A stretch of DNA of 64,000 nucleotides from an uncultured Lachnospiraceae bacterium (GCA_934351925.1 CAKRJT010000011.1:1-64000); one strand, 5' to 3'. Shown: positions 33,978-44,109, numbered from the stretch's first letter. The notes: generated by a model from the sequence alone, not told the origin. Made by a program: numbers and translations.

Positions 33978-34634
33978 ATGAGGCATGTCAGAGTACATAA
34001 ACTGAATAAAATCCCCGATGACAGAGGACTTACGCTTATAGAGGTGCTTATAGGCATAGCCATAATGGGTATTGTTTCATCTATGATTTCTGCCATTATG
34101 GTCGGCGGCACCAACTTTTTCAGGAGACAGAGTGCCACGATAGATTTGCAGAACGATTCACAGCTTATCACCTCCTCAATGTCAGCCGCGATACTCGAGG
34201 GAACGGATTTTACACTTGAGGAGAAAGAAATGGACGGCAGGAAGGTTGTTCTCTTTACGACCGGGACACCTGCTGCCGAGGGAGAGGATAGGGCTGCCGC
34301 GAAGCAGTATATATGGGTTGAGGAGAGCCCCTACGGCGATGCGGGCTTCCTGTATATATACGATGCGGGTGCAGCCGTGGATTACAACAGGGGAAATTGT
34401 ATTTCGGAGTTAGTAAGATATTTTAATATCACTGTTGGTGTCACAGAGGCGGCGACAGATGCCTCCGGCAGCACGATATATACCTATAATAACAGCGTCA
34501 GTGAGACGAACAGGATTGAGAAAATAAGTGTCAGCTTCACGCTTGCCAATTCGAAAGATGAGCTGACACAGAACATAGAGATTAAGCCGAGAAATACGGC
34601 GGCAGGCTTTAAAAAGCTTGAGCCGGGCACATAG
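33978..34634 (+). CDS. Minor pilin-like protein (PilW/GspJ type)
   Basis: A 218-residue prepilin with the processing site DRG/LTLIEVLIGIAIMG (cleavage after Gly17, Glu22 as Glu5). Leu replaces Phe at mature position 1, which PilD tolerates. The C-terminal part is a beta-rich domain with an acidic loop. It starts 12 bp after the previous gene with GAGGAG upstream. With the three preceding genes it would make a GspHIJK-like tip complex. Confidence 0.82.
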   Translation: MRHVRVHKLNKIPDDRGLTLIEVLIGIAIMGIVSSMISAIMVGGTNFFRRQSATIDLQNDSQLITSSMSAAILEGTDFTLEEKEMDGRKVVLFTTGTPAAEGEDRAAAKQYIWVEESPYGDAGFLYIYDAGAAVDYNRGNCISELVRYFNITVGVTEAATDASGSTIYTYNNSVSETNRIEKISVSFTLANSKDELTQNIEIKPRNTAAGFKKLEPGT

Positions 34635-34669
34635 AAACCATCTGCACAAGTATGAAGGAAAGTGAGTTG

Positions 34670-37600
34670 ATGTTTATGAGAAATATGAGCTATCTAAAGA
34701 AAAATGCGGGAAGGTTTATTGCGGCGGTGCTGTCGGTCGTGACGGTGGCGGCATTTATGCCGGTTCAGTACATAAATGCATATGCAGGCAATACTGCGGA
34801 CAAAGCACAGTTGTCTGCGGCTCCTAAGCTTCAGACGGAAGTAAATGCCTCGGTAAGCGAAAGCGTGCAGAGGGCACTTGATGCGGGACTTAAGAATAAC
34901 GCGGAAAATGACGGCGTTATAAGAGCCGTTCTTGACAATATTGAAGAGCTTCCTCAATACGGAAACGCTGATTTCACATCGCTTACAAGAGGTACGGCGG
35001 AGAGACCGTTTGTTATTTTGGAGATTGCTCCGGCGGAGGAGTGCGGAGAGCTCGGCTATCTTGTGAGCGGCTGTGAACCGCTCAGAATGGAGGATATGTT
35101 CGGCTTTGGAGAGTACACGAGACTGTCGGAGACGCTCACGACCGGAACCGTGACAGATGTGCCGGGCGGAACCTTTTTCTTTATGGATGAGCCGGAGGGA
35201 AATTCTGCCAACTATGGCTCCTACAGAGGAAGCCTTGAGAACTGGGCTTGGAGAATAAATCAGTACGGCGGAAGGTCATTCATACATAAGGGTTACTATG
35301 AGTATGTAGGCTCCGGCAACGGCTGGTTCTCCATTGATGGCGGCAGGGTGGTGAAAAAGGGTGAAAACCAGGGAGAATATATCTGGCATACCGTGAACTC
35401 CTTTGAGGCGTCCGAATACGAGGGAATAGAGTTTGACGATGACCTTGAGGACGCGGTTTCGGAGCAGGGTGCGAGAATATATACCACGAGAACAAGCTAC
35501 AACTCCAAGCTGGACGGCTCTGATATGCTTATGGCGGTCGACCAGGTGGTTGAGGTCAGCGGTATGTATAAGGTATATAAGAATAAGGAAAATTTACTTA
35601 GGGATACACTCTTGCTGAGTGAGGACGAGGCTGCACAGTACTCCTGCGTGATAAAGACCATCACTGCACAGGAGCTTAACAGTACGCCGGAATGGGTTGA
35701 CTATGCTGACCTTATCTACATTTATCCGGGTAATCATAACACGGAGATTGTGAGCGCATGGAAGCAGACCATAAACGGTGCGCCTGCCAACCGACTCGGG
35801 CATGTATCGACAACGACAAGCTATCCTATAAATACCTTCGAGACAAATGATATCTCGGCGGAGGCTGCCTTAAAGATATTTGACAAGGTCTCGGAGTCGG
35901 AGAACTATGCATCAATCATAATTGACAACAGACTCTTTGATTTTTCACAGCCGACGAATACATCTCTCACGGCTAAGAATAATGTGAACATAGATATATT
36001 TGACTGGAATTTCAAGGATACGGGCAAGGATTATCAGGCGACCTCGAGCAGCAACAACGTGTATAAGCTCTGTGTTATGCTTATGTCCATGAACCCTAAC
36101 CTGTTTAAACAGCTTTATCTGCAGCCGGGCAGTGAGATAATTAAGATAGTTGACGGCAAGCTTGTGGACACGCTCCAGAAATCGCCTGCAAATACCTACT
36201 GGTCGGGATATACCTTCCAGCTCATGGACAGCGATTATTCGGGAAATCTGTACAGCTATTTTACTTCGTCTGAGAACTGGTTCATGTATGGAAGCTGTTC
36301 AAATCTGAGCGAGCAGAAGTATAAGACCTACGTTGACAATCATATATTCACCTTCAACGGCAACTCTTGCGTGACCATGCAGTTTGTAAATGAAAATGGC
36401 GGTATAGGCTCCGACTATATGACTCAGGACGGAAAGTACCTTTACAGTGATTTCAGGGACTACCTGGACGAGAATGCGGATAAGTTCAAGTATAATGCAG
36501 GAAAAGCCGACTCGTCCGATGCGGTCAGATACATTCTCGGCATCAGCCAGAGAAAGCCTTATTACGGCAAGGACACCACATTAAAGGTTCTAGATATTGA
36601 GCCGAGCGTGGGGCTGGACACCTCCAGCAAGCCTAACTGGACGAGAAGCGAGAATTTCATAAGACGTCTTATCCCTGATTTTCAGGGAAAGATAGAGGTC
36701 ACACACATGACAACCGCGGAATACATAGGAAAGGTTGATGACATCAACAGTGATTATGACCTTGTATACATCGGACTTGATGCCGGTGGATATAATGTAA
36801 AGACTAATGCGCAGGCATTTTTCAATGATGGTTCGAGTACATGGGGAAACACAATCACTGATTACAATGATGATTCTCTTGATGGAAAGATATATTTCCA
36901 CCTCGGGGATAAGATGGTGTCGACCTGCTACGATGGCGGCAGCCGTAACCGTTCTGTAAGGTTCATATATAATAATGCCGGCACAGGTGTTGTTTCAAGT
37001 GAGGAGCTGCGCTTCGCCGGAAATGATATTACGAATATCAAGAAGGATGAGCTTATCAGCTTTATCGCCTCAGGAAAGCCTGTTGTAGCAGAAAAGTATC
37101 TCTATGACCTTGAAAAGTTTTTTATAGATACAGGTTCTAATCTCTACAACCTTGTGGAAAGATATAGGAATACGGATGCTGAGATAAAAGGAATTTATCT
37201 GTATTCGGACACAAAGAGACTTCAGGATACCCTTAGAAATAAGGCAGAGGCTGTTATATTTACATCGGTTCCTGCACTCTATAATGGAACAACCGTCAGT
37301 GACACCAACCCTACGATATCCAATCCTAATTATCTTCCGGTTAACGGAGACGGAGATGCGTATATGACGTTTGAATTTACTGTTCCGGGAGAGGGTTATA
37401 ATTATCGTATCTATGTGGATCAGGACAGGGACAGCAAGTTCTCTTCGGGCGAGATTGTACAGGAGGGAACTACGGCATACAATGATGGGAACAGGGGGGT
37501 AAATACATGTATCTATGAGGTCGCTTCAAGCATTGTGGGTATTGTACAATGGAAGATAGAGGTATACAGAAACGATAATGTGAATGTCAGATATACCAGG

Positions 37601-39346
37601 ACAGGTTCTTCCGCAGCAAAGCTTCGTTCGGATACAGAGAAAAAGAAGCTCAAGGTACTTCAGATTATGCCGAAAAACGATTCGGGTCTTCTTAATCTGG
37701 AGAAGAATGATTTATTCAGGAAGAGATACTCCAATCTGAATGATTTTGATGTGACGGTCCGCACGATTACATGGTCGGATTTTGAGAAATTCTTCGCAGG
37801 AGAAGGATTTGAATTCGACTTATCGCAGGACATAAGCAGCACGAACCCGGAGACAGATGTTCTCGCGAGTGTATCGGATGAGCTTGATAAATCGGGACAC
37901 GAGATTAGGTCGGAGCTTGATGGCAGAAGCATAGGAAAGCTCAGCTCCTATAATATGATTATCGTTGGATTCGGAGATACCTATGGTTCTGTTGACCTTA
38001 GTAATAACAATGGCGCTGTTGAATATCTGCAGTATTACACGAAGCTTGGAAAGAGTATTCTTTACACGCATGATATCACCTCCTTGTATAATCTGAAGCA
38101 AAATGGAAATAAGACCTTCGGCTACACAGCCAATGCCATGCTGCGTGATATTATGGGCATGAACCGGTACAAGGCGGTGAGTACAGAGCTTGCTTCGCTA
38201 GCCTCCGGGGACAGACTTAGGAATGCTATAACCGGATATCAGAACGGCTTGAGCTACGATGAGATTCCAGGCGACCAGAAGCAGGGCTTTACATATTATG
38301 CGATGAAGAGGCTCGGCTGGACTAAGAAACAGACGGACTGGAACAATCCTAATAAGACCGGAAACAGCTATAACAAGCTGCCATACAGATACATGATAAC
38401 CAACCCGCAGGGAAATGCGGTTGTCAATGAGAATAGTGTGTCAAGCAGTACAGGCTTTGCGAACAACAATGATCTGACTACCACTGCAACAAAGGTAAAT
38501 GAAGGCCAGATAACAACTTATCCGTATAAGATATCGGATGTTCTTCCGATTGCAGCTACGCATGGACAATGGTATCAGCTCAACATGGAGGATAAGGAGG
38601 TTACTGTATGGTATTGTTTATCAGATCCGGTTGCAAGCGGTAATGCGGGAATTGGAAGTGCAAGAAGCTCATCGTCCACAGAAAACGGTGACGGAAGTGC
38701 CCTGACCTATGGTGTGTCTCCTAATGATGCTGCCAATAACTACTATATCTACAGTAAGGGTAATGTATTCTATTCAGGTGTTGGACACTCGTGGGTATCC
38801 GGTGATATGGAGGCAAAGCTTTTTGTCAATACAATGATAGCGGCATACAGAATAAGCTATGATGCACCTACTGTTAAAATTGAGAAGGCTGATATGACAT
38901 CGGGTGTCGGTGCCGGACAGTCCTCTGCTTATGACCTCAGCATTGACAAGAATAGTGCCAAGGATTATTCGGCGGATGTACCTGATGAGTATGCTGATTA
39001 TGTGCGCATATATTTCAGACCTGAGGACATGAGCTTCTCTAACGATATGGACGTCCGCATTTCCTACACAAAGAAGGACGACGGCACCAAGGGCTATATT
39101 ACAGAAATATGGACTGCTGAGGCTGACGCTCCGGAAGTGACGGATCCGGTCCATACTGCGGAATCTACTGATAATTATTTCTTTAAGGGGCTCAAGAACA
39201 ATAAGCTCTATTATTTCTATTATGAAAAAGCAAATATAAAGTCTGTCAGCAACACCTTCATGTTCGAGGTTAACAATAACCGTTCTTCGGATATCGGACT
39301 CATATACATGAGGCTTAATCTGCAGAGCTTGTATTATCTTGATTAA
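34670..39346 (+). CDS. Very large exported protein of the pilus locus (possibly DUF5057-like)
   Basis: A 1558-residue protein with a Sec signal (about 1-42: basic NMSYLKKNAGR, hydrophobic core, cleavage near AYA/GN) and no prepilin site or cell-wall anchor. It has three related blocks: FVILEIAP (about 111) with YADLIYIYPG (about 343), LKVLDIEPS (about 637) with YDLVYIGLDAG (about 696), and LKVLQIMPK (about 993) with YNMIIVGFGD (about 1093). These look like repeated alpha/beta (Rossmann or glutamine-amidotransferase-like) modules. Near 880-920 an EF-hand-like DQDRDSKFS may bind calcium. As the last gene of the locus it is a candidate pilus-tip adhesin. AAGGA and GTGAG precede the ATG. Confidence 0.75.
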   Translation: MFMRNMSYLKKNAGRFIAAVLSVVTVAAFMPVQYINAYAGNTADKAQLSAAPKLQTEVNASVSESVQRALDAGLKNNAENDGVIRAVLDNIEELPQYGNADFTSLTRGTAERPFVILEIAPAEECGELGYLVSGCEPLRMEDMFGFGEYTRLSETLTTGTVTDVPGGTFFFMDEPEGNSANYGSYRGSLENWAWRINQYGGRSFIHKGYYEYVGSGNGWFSIDGGRVVKKGENQGEYIWHTVNSFEASEYEGIEFDDDLEDAVSEQGARIYTTRTSYNSKLDGSDMLMAVDQVVEVSGMYKVYKNKENLLRDTLLLSEDEAAQYSCVIKTITAQELNSTPEWVDYADLIYIYPGNHNTEIVSAWKQTINGAPANRLGHVSTTTSYPINTFETNDISAEAALKIFDKVSESENYASIIIDNRLFDFSQPTNTSLTAKNNVNIDIFDWNFKDTGKDYQATSSSNNVYKLCVMLMSMNPNLFKQLYLQPGSEIIKIVDGKLVDTLQKSPANTYWSGYTFQLMDSDYSGNLYSYFTSSENWFMYGSCSNLSEQKYKTYVDNHIFTFNGNSCVTMQFVNENGGIGSDYMTQDGKYLYSDFRDYLDENADKFKYNAGKADSSDAVRYILGISQRKPYYGKDTTLKVLDIEPSVGLDTSSKPNWTRSENFIRRLIPDFQGKIEVTHMTTAEYIGKVDDINSDYDLVYIGLDAGGYNVKTNAQAFFNDGSSTWGNTITDYNDDSLDGKIYFHLGDKMVSTCYDGGSRNRSVRFIYNNAGTGVVSSEELRFAGNDITNIKKDELISFIASGKPVVAEKYLYDLEKFFIDTGSNLYNLVERYRNTDAEIKGIYLYSDTKRLQDTLRNKAEAVIFTSVPALYNGTTVSDTNPTISNPNYLPVNGDGDAYMTFEFTVPGEGYNYRIYVDQDRDSKFSSGEIVQEGTTAYNDGNRGVNTCIYEVASSIVGIVQWKIEVYRNDNVNVRYTRTGSSAAKLRSDTEKKKLKVLQIMPKNDSGLLNLEKNDLFRKRYSNLNDFDVTVRTITWSDFEKFFAGEGFEFDLSQDISSTNPETDVLASVSDELDKSGHEIRSELDGRSIGKLSSYNMIIVGFGDTYGSVDLSNNNGAVEYLQYYTKLGKSILYTHDITSLYNLKQNGNKTFGYTANAMLRDIMGMNRYKAVSTELASLASGDRLRNAITGYQNGLSYDEIPGDQKQGFTYYAMKRLGWTKKQTDWNNPNKTGNSYNKLPYRYMITNPQGNAVVNENSVSSSTGFANNNDLTTTATKVNEGQITTYPYKISDVLPIAATHGQWYQLNMEDKEVTVWYCLSDPVASGNAGIGSARSSSSTENGDGSALTYGVSPNDAANNYYIYSKGNVFYSGVGHSWVSGDMEAKLFVNTMIAAYRISYDAPTVKIEKADMTSGVGAGQSSAYDLSIDKNSAKDYSADVPDEYADYVRIYFRPEDMSFSNDMDVRISYTKKDDGTKGYITEIWTAEADAPEVTDPVHTAESTDNYFFKGLKNNKLYYFYYEKANIKSVSNTFMFEVNNNRSSDIGLIYMRLNLQSLYYLD

Positions 39347-39370
39347 TAACGGGTGATATTTATAATTGTG

Positions 39371-39414
39371 AAAAACCTGCTGCTTCAACCTTGATTGGGG
39401 CTGCAGGTTTTTTT
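39371..39414 (+). terminator. Rho-independent terminator ending the pilus locus
   Basis: AAAACCTGC pairs with GCAGGTTT, with inner CAA/TTG pairing, and is followed by seven T. The remaining gap to 39653 is AT-rich and shows no gene I can support; a short frame at 39423-39617 has no ribosome-binding site or family. Confidence 0.9.
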
Positions 39415-39653
39415 GACTGCGCTTGTTTATGTTTGTCCGTGTTAGTTTTGTTTTGCAGTCTGCCTGCGGAATTATACGGGGAGCGGCAGGCTGCACTGAT
39501 ATCGGGTTAGCCGGCAGTTTAAAATATATTCGAATGAAGTGGTTTGTTAAAATATATATTGTCATTGATGATATAATATGGTATGATAAATGCAACGTAA
39601 AGGGTCATAATTTTTAGTTCGACTTTTTATTAGTGGTTTAATACATAAGAACA

Positions 39654-40079
39654 ATGACGAGTCCGCTATATCATATAGACAGAGTTGTGCGGGAAACGGG
39701 AGCTGTCGTGAGTAATGGCTTTGAAGAGATATATGTCAACACGAAGGTTCGAAACGATTCCGATGTCTCGGAACTTATGAGGATATTCGTCGAGGACAAT
39801 GCCTACAGCAATCGATTTCCAAAGACGTCTGAGCTAAAGCGGAGATATAAAGCCGACGGAGGTGGGGATATGGCAAGTGCTATTGAACGCTTTAAACAGG
39901 AAGGGAGAGCTGAGGGAAAAATAGAGGGGAAGATTGAAGGAAAAATGGAGATATTGGCTTCATTAGTGAAGGAAGGTATTATAAGTCCAGCAGATGCTGC
40001 GAAAAAGCTCAATGTTTCAGAAGAAGAGTTTATGGGTAGGTGTCAAGAATTTTTGGTTGATGAAAAGAAAGGACAATAA
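39654..40079 (+). pseudogene. 5'-truncated duplicate of the Rpn-like gene at 40309
   Basis: This frame encodes only the C-terminal half of an Rpn-family protein. From 39659 it matches the downstream gene from 40698 without visible change for about 150 bp, then with scattered substitutions. It lacks the whole PD-(D/E)XK core (no D...ExQ), so it cannot be an active nuclease. No ribosome-binding site precedes its first ATG. Its linker reads GRAEGKIEGKIEGKMEI where the full gene has only GKIEI, so repeat units have been gained or lost. It probably arose by partial tandem duplication with loss of the 5' half. Confidence 0.8.
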
Positions 40080-40083
40080 TACT

Positions 40084-40119
40084 ATCATACGCGGGAATAA
40101 AAACATTCCTGCGTATGAT
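40084..40119. other. 15-bp hairpin between the Rpn copies
   Basis: ATCATACGCGGGAAT pairs with ATTCCTGCGTATGAT (one wobble) over AAAAAC. The following sequence is A-rich, not T-rich, so a terminator role is uncertain. The rest of the 229-bp gap is AT-rich with no gene. Confidence 0.6.
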
Positions 40120-40308
40120 ATAAAATATATGATGTAAATACTTATATTATTGGGTATAGGCAGGGGTTAAGTCCATAATTCTTTATTTCGAATATATTGA
40201 AGTTTTGAGGTATTTTTAAAACAAATTCGAACTTTTATTTTCACGATACGGAAAACTTAAAACACATAATGCAATTATAAGCATTGGCTTATAAAGAAAA
40301 GGGGCTGC

Positions 40309-41082
40309 ATGGGGAGAAGAGTAAGTGATGAGGTAAGAGCGTTAAATCCGATAGATGATTTGATGTTCAGAAAGATGGCAGAGGATATAGCCTTCTGCGA
40401 GGAGATTTTGAGGGTGATACTTGAGGATAACGAACTCAGGGTTATTGAGACCATACCACAGTGGACGGGAACTAATCTGCAGGGACGCTCGGTAATTCTT
40501 GATGCGAAGTGCGTCAAGTCAGATGGGAAACAGGTGAATATTGAGGTTCAGAAGGCAGATGATGATGACCACCAGCGGAGGGTGAGGTACAATGGCGCCA
40601 TACTGACAACGAATGTGTCGGACCCGGGAACGAAATTTAAAAATCTTCCTGACGTATGTATTGTATTTATCTCAAATTTTGATATATTTAGAGGTAAGAG
40701 TCCGCTATATCATATAGACAGAGTTGTGCGGGAAACGGGAGCTGTCGTGAGTAATGGCTTTGAAGAGATATATGTCAACACGAAGGTTCGAAACGATTCC
40801 GATGTCTCGGAACTTATGAGGATATTCGTCGAGGACAATGCCTACAGCAGCCGCTTCCCGAAGACGTCTGAGCTAAAGCGGAGATATAAAGCCGACGGAG
40901 GTGGGGATATGGCAAGTGCTATTGAACGTTTTAAACAGGAAGGTAAGATAGAAATTTTGGCTTCATTAGTGAGGGAAGGCATCATAAGTGCCGCAGATGC
41001 CGCTAAAATGCTTAATGTTTCAGAAGAAGAGTTTATGGGACAGTATCAAAACTTTCTAACCGATGAAAATAAAAAGCAATAG
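40309..41082 (+). CDS. Rpn/PD-(D/E)XK nuclease-family protein, full length
   Basis: A 257-residue Rpn-family protein. The N-terminus NPIDDLMFRKMAED and the core VILDAKCVKSDGKQVNIEVQK give the D...ExQ active site, followed by the family's YHIDR, FEEIYVNTK and KADGGGDMASAIERF blocks and a C-terminal helix with the EGII-AADAAKMLNVSEEEF motif. It starts at ATG after AAAGGGGC. Compared with the gene at 20359, the Gly-Ile-Glu repeat linker is reduced to one unit. A truncated copy of its 3' half lies upstream, consistent with a recombining family. Confidence 0.88.
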   Translation: MGRRVSDEVRALNPIDDLMFRKMAEDIAFCEEILRVILEDNELRVIETIPQWTGTNLQGRSVILDAKCVKSDGKQVNIEVQKADDDDHQRRVRYNGAILTTNVSDPGTKFKNLPDVCIVFISNFDIFRGKSPLYHIDRVVRETGAVVSNGFEEIYVNTKVRNDSDVSELMRIFVEDNAYSSRFPKTSELKRRYKADGGGDMASAIERFKQEGKIEILASLVREGIISAADAAKMLNVSEEEFMGQYQNFLTDENKKQ

Positions 41083-41127
41083 TCATATACATTCAGAGTT
41101 ATGTTTTAAATAGTTGTGAAAAAATAG

Positions 41128-41169
41128 CCCTGCTGCCTGCCGGAATATTTCAGCCCGCAGGTGGCAGGG
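41128..41169. terminator. Stem-loop downstream of the Rpn-like gene
   Basis: CCCTGCTGCCTGC pairs with GCAGGTGGCAGGG (wobbles at two positions) over a 16-nt loop. No clean T tract follows, so termination would be weak. The rest of the gap to 41338 is AT-rich. Confidence 0.5.
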
Positions 41170-41338
41170 AGCATATAATATATTAATTTCGTTTTATGTC
41201 TAATATGTCATAGTCTATATCAGACGCAATTTCAGCAGGATTACATTAGATTTAATTTGGCGAACACACCGCACTACAAAATATATAGTATATTGGCGGT
41301 TGGTTCTAACATTTATAATAATTATGGAGGAAACACAT

Positions 41339-42940
41339 ATGGTAAGTAAAGTGGGCTGTGCGATGGTCACAGCTATGGGCGCCACGCTTTTGGAGGTGGA
41401 GGCGGACGTGTCGGGAGGGCTTCCTGATATAGAGATGACGGGAAATCTAGGCAGTTCTGTTAAGGATGGCAGGGAGAGGATAAGGGTCGCCATAAAGAAG
41501 TGCGGCTATCCGTTTCCACAGGGCAGGGTTACAATCAATATTGCGCCTGCTGCGATGCGAAAGGAGGGGACGGCATTTGATCTGGCTGTCGCCTGTGCTA
41601 TTTTGGAGGAGATAGGAATTATACCCGAGGATAGGCTCAAGAACATGATAGTGGTGGGAGAGCTTGGCTTGGATGGTGCGGTGATTGGTGTGAGAGGTGT
41701 TCTGCCTGTTGCTCTTGAGGCTAAGAAAAGAGGGTATGCAGGCTGTATTGTACCCGCGGATAACTATTCGGAGGCACTTATGGTGCCGGGAATTGAGATA
41801 ATTTCCGTGAGACATTTATCGGACTTGGTAGATGAGCAAAGAAAAAACAGTAATGAAAGTTCCGATAAAGCTTATTTCGCACAGAGGGTCGATCATGGTT
41901 CAGACCTGAAAAAGATAAGTTTAGATTACGCAGATATACATGGGCAGGACTATGCTAAAAGAGCAATACTTACAGCGGTTGCAGGCAGGCACAACATACT
42001 GCTGATGGGACCGCCGGGGGCAGGAAAGACGATGCTTGTGTCGAGAATTCCTACAATAATGCCCGGAATGTCGGAGGCGGAGCAGCTTGAGCTGGCGTGT
42101 ATCTATAGCATAGCCGGTAAGCTGGGCGACCGACAGGATATAAGTGTAAGACCGTTCAGGGCACCTCATCACTCGATTACATCTGCGGCTCTTGTCGGTG
42201 GGGGAAGATTTGTGGAACCGGGTGAGGTGTCGCTCGCGTCTAAGGGGGTGCTGTTTCTTGACGAGCTGACCCGTTTTGACACGAGGGTTATAGAGCAGCT
42301 CAGGGAACCGTTAGAGACGGGAAAGATAATGATAAACAGGGTTTCAGGGTCGTATGAGCTTACGGCGGATTTCATGCTGGCGGCCGCTATGAACCCCTGT
42401 GCCTGTGGCTTTTATCCTGACAGGAGCAGATGCAGATGTACCTCGTGGGAGGTAAACAGGCACTATGGGCGAATAAGCAGACCAATATTAGACAGAATAG
42501 ATATATCTATAGCCTTACAGAGGGTGAGTTTTGATGAGCTTACAGGGAAAATGGATTTGGCTGACAAGATGAGTGATGCGGTGGCAGAGAAGAATAGAAG
42601 CCACAAAAAGGTATCAGGAAAACGGATGTGTACCGACAGTGCCGGGATGAGAGCGATGGTAGCAAGGGTATGGCAGATACAGAGGCAGAGGCTTGGGGAT
42701 GGAAGATACAACAGCGGTATGACTAACGATGAGATTAAGAAATTTTGCACGTTGGACGTGGTGTCCGAAAAGCTTGTAAGGGATGCCTATGAAATATACG
42801 GCTTAAGTGCGAGGGCATATTATAAAATACTCAAGGTGGCAAGGACACTGGCAGACATTGACGGAAACGAGAAAGTGGAACAGAGACATGTTCTGGAGGC
42901 ATTAAGCTACAGAGTCAAGGATAAGGGGGATGAGGAATGA
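41339..42940 (+). CDS. comM: ComM/YifB-type Mg-chelatase-like ATPase
   Basis: A 533-residue ComM-family protein: N-terminal Lon-protease-like ChlI domain (GLPDIEMTGNLGSSVKDGRERIRVAI), central AAA+ domain with Walker A GPPGAGKT (224-231), Walker B GVLFLDEL, the MNPCACGFYPD Cys motif and the C-terminal ChlI_C domain (MTNDEIKKFC...SARAYYKILKVARTLADID). ComM hexamers promote branch migration during natural transformation. GGAGG 8 nt before ATG 41339 sets the start. Its stop overlaps the dprA start, and a type IV pilus lies upstream, so the locus carries several transformation-type functions. Confidence 0.94.
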   Translation: MVSKVGCAMVTAMGATLLEVEADVSGGLPDIEMTGNLGSSVKDGRERIRVAIKKCGYPFPQGRVTINIAPAAMRKEGTAFDLAVACAILEEIGIIPEDRLKNMIVVGELGLDGAVIGVRGVLPVALEAKKRGYAGCIVPADNYSEALMVPGIEIISVRHLSDLVDEQRKNSNESSDKAYFAQRVDHGSDLKKISLDYADIHGQDYAKRAILTAVAGRHNILLMGPPGAGKTMLVSRIPTIMPGMSEAEQLELACIYSIAGKLGDRQDISVRPFRAPHHSITSAALVGGGRFVEPGEVSLASKGVLFLDELTRFDTRVIEQLREPLETGKIMINRVSGSYELTADFMLAAAMNPCACGFYPDRSRCRCTSWEVNRHYGRISRPILDRIDISIALQRVSFDELTGKMDLADKMSDAVAEKNRSHKKVSGKRMCTDSAGMRAMVARVWQIQRQRLGDGRYNSGMTNDEIKKFCTLDVVSEKLVRDAYEIYGLSARAYYKILKVARTLADIDGNEKVEQRHVLEALSYRVKDKGDEE

Positions 42941-44109
42941 GTCAGGCTATTGATGAGCGCAGGGAGAAATATGCAGAATGTCATATGAAAGAGTGGTATT
43001 GGCTTACGAATCTGCCCGGATTTGGCTATAAAAAATTGTCGGTGTTAAAAAACATGTGTGAGGATATAGGTGAGCTGTATGAGCTTGAGAAAAATATAGG
43101 ATATGATAAAGCTGATGAGTTATTAAAACAACTTTTTATAGCGTCAGATATGACTTGGAGCGAAAAAGAAAAAGATGTTTTTTTTGATGGGGAACTCAGG
43201 AAAATAATAAATATGAAATATGAAAAACTTGTGAATTCAGATGTGAATATGGTGTCGATAGAGTCTGAGGAATATCCTGAAAGGCTGAGGGATATTTTTG
43301 ATGCGCCGTACATACTCTATTATCGTGGGACACTCCCGGTGAACGACCGGAAGACAGCAGCGGTTGTCGGCGCGCGCGCCTGCAGCGAGTATGGCAGAAG
43401 TATGGCGAAGGACATCGGAAGACAGCTTGCAGAGTGCGGTGTGCAGGTAGTAAGCGGCTTTGCACGGGGGATTGACACTGCCTCGCATAACGGAAGTCTC
43501 AGTGTTGAGGGCGGAAGGACATTTGCGGTTTTTGGCTGCGGCATCAATCACTGCTACCCGCATGAAAACAGATTTACATATGATGAGATTATAGAAAAAG
43601 GTGGAGGAATAATTTCTGAGTATCCGCCCGACACTAAACCGCTGTCGGGATTTTTTCCTATGAGAAATCGTATTATAAGCGGACTTTCGGATATAGTTAT
43701 AGTCGTGGAGGCAGGAAATAAGAGTGGCTCGCTTATCACTGCCGACCATGCCGCAGAGCAGGGCAGGACGGTCATGGCACTGCCGGGGAGGGTGACGGAC
43801 AGGCTTAGTGTGGGCTGTAACGGGCTCATAAAACAGGGCGCAGCGATGGTGTCCTGCATGGATGATATTTTGTTTGAACTTGGCATGTCAGAGGCGCAAA
43901 AAAACACGCCTGATATAAATTTTTCACAAATTGAACTTGCAAAGCCCGGGAAAATGTTGTATAGTCATCTAGATTTTAACCCGCAGAGCATCGACGATTT
44001 AGTTCACAAAAGCGGAATGAAGCAGGAAGAGGTGACGGGCTGGCTTGTCAGGCTTGAACTCTCAGGAATGGTGAAACGGGTCGGCGGCTTATATGTGCGT
44101 GGGAAATAA
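42937..44109 (+). CDS. dprA: DNA processing protein DprA
   Basis: A 390-residue DprA (Smf) that loads RecA onto incoming single-stranded DNA during transformation. The N-terminal helix-hairpin part (YWLTNLPGFGYKKL) is followed by the Rossmann-like domain with VVGARACSEYG, GFARGIDTASHNGSL, FGCGINHCYPHEN, GGIISEYP, MRNRIISGLSD and SGSLITADHAAEQGR, then a C-terminal winged helix. It overlaps comM by four bases (ATGA). topA follows 17 bp later, the usual Firmicutes order. Confidence 0.96.
   Translation: MSQAIDERREKYAECHMKEWYWLTNLPGFGYKKLSVLKNMCEDIGELYELEKNIGYDKADELLKQLFIASDMTWSEKEKDVFFDGELRKIINMKYEKLVNSDVNMVSIESEEYPERLRDIFDAPYILYYRGTLPVNDRKTAAVVGARACSEYGRSMAKDIGRQLAECGVQVVSGFARGIDTASHNGSLSVEGGRTFAVFGCGINHCYPHENRFTYDEIIEKGGGIISEYPPDTKPLSGFFPMRNRIISGLSDIVIVVEAGNKSGSLITADHAAEQGRTVMALPGRVTDRLSVGCNGLIKQGAAMVSCMDDILFELGMSEAQKNTPDINFSQIELAKPGKMLYSHLDFNPQSIDDLVHKSGMKQEEVTGWLVRLELSGMVKRVGGLYVRGK

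Noticed and set aside
39423..39617. 64-codon frame after the pilus-locus terminator
   Set aside because: No ribosome-binding site, no recognisable family, unusual composition; most likely noncoding.
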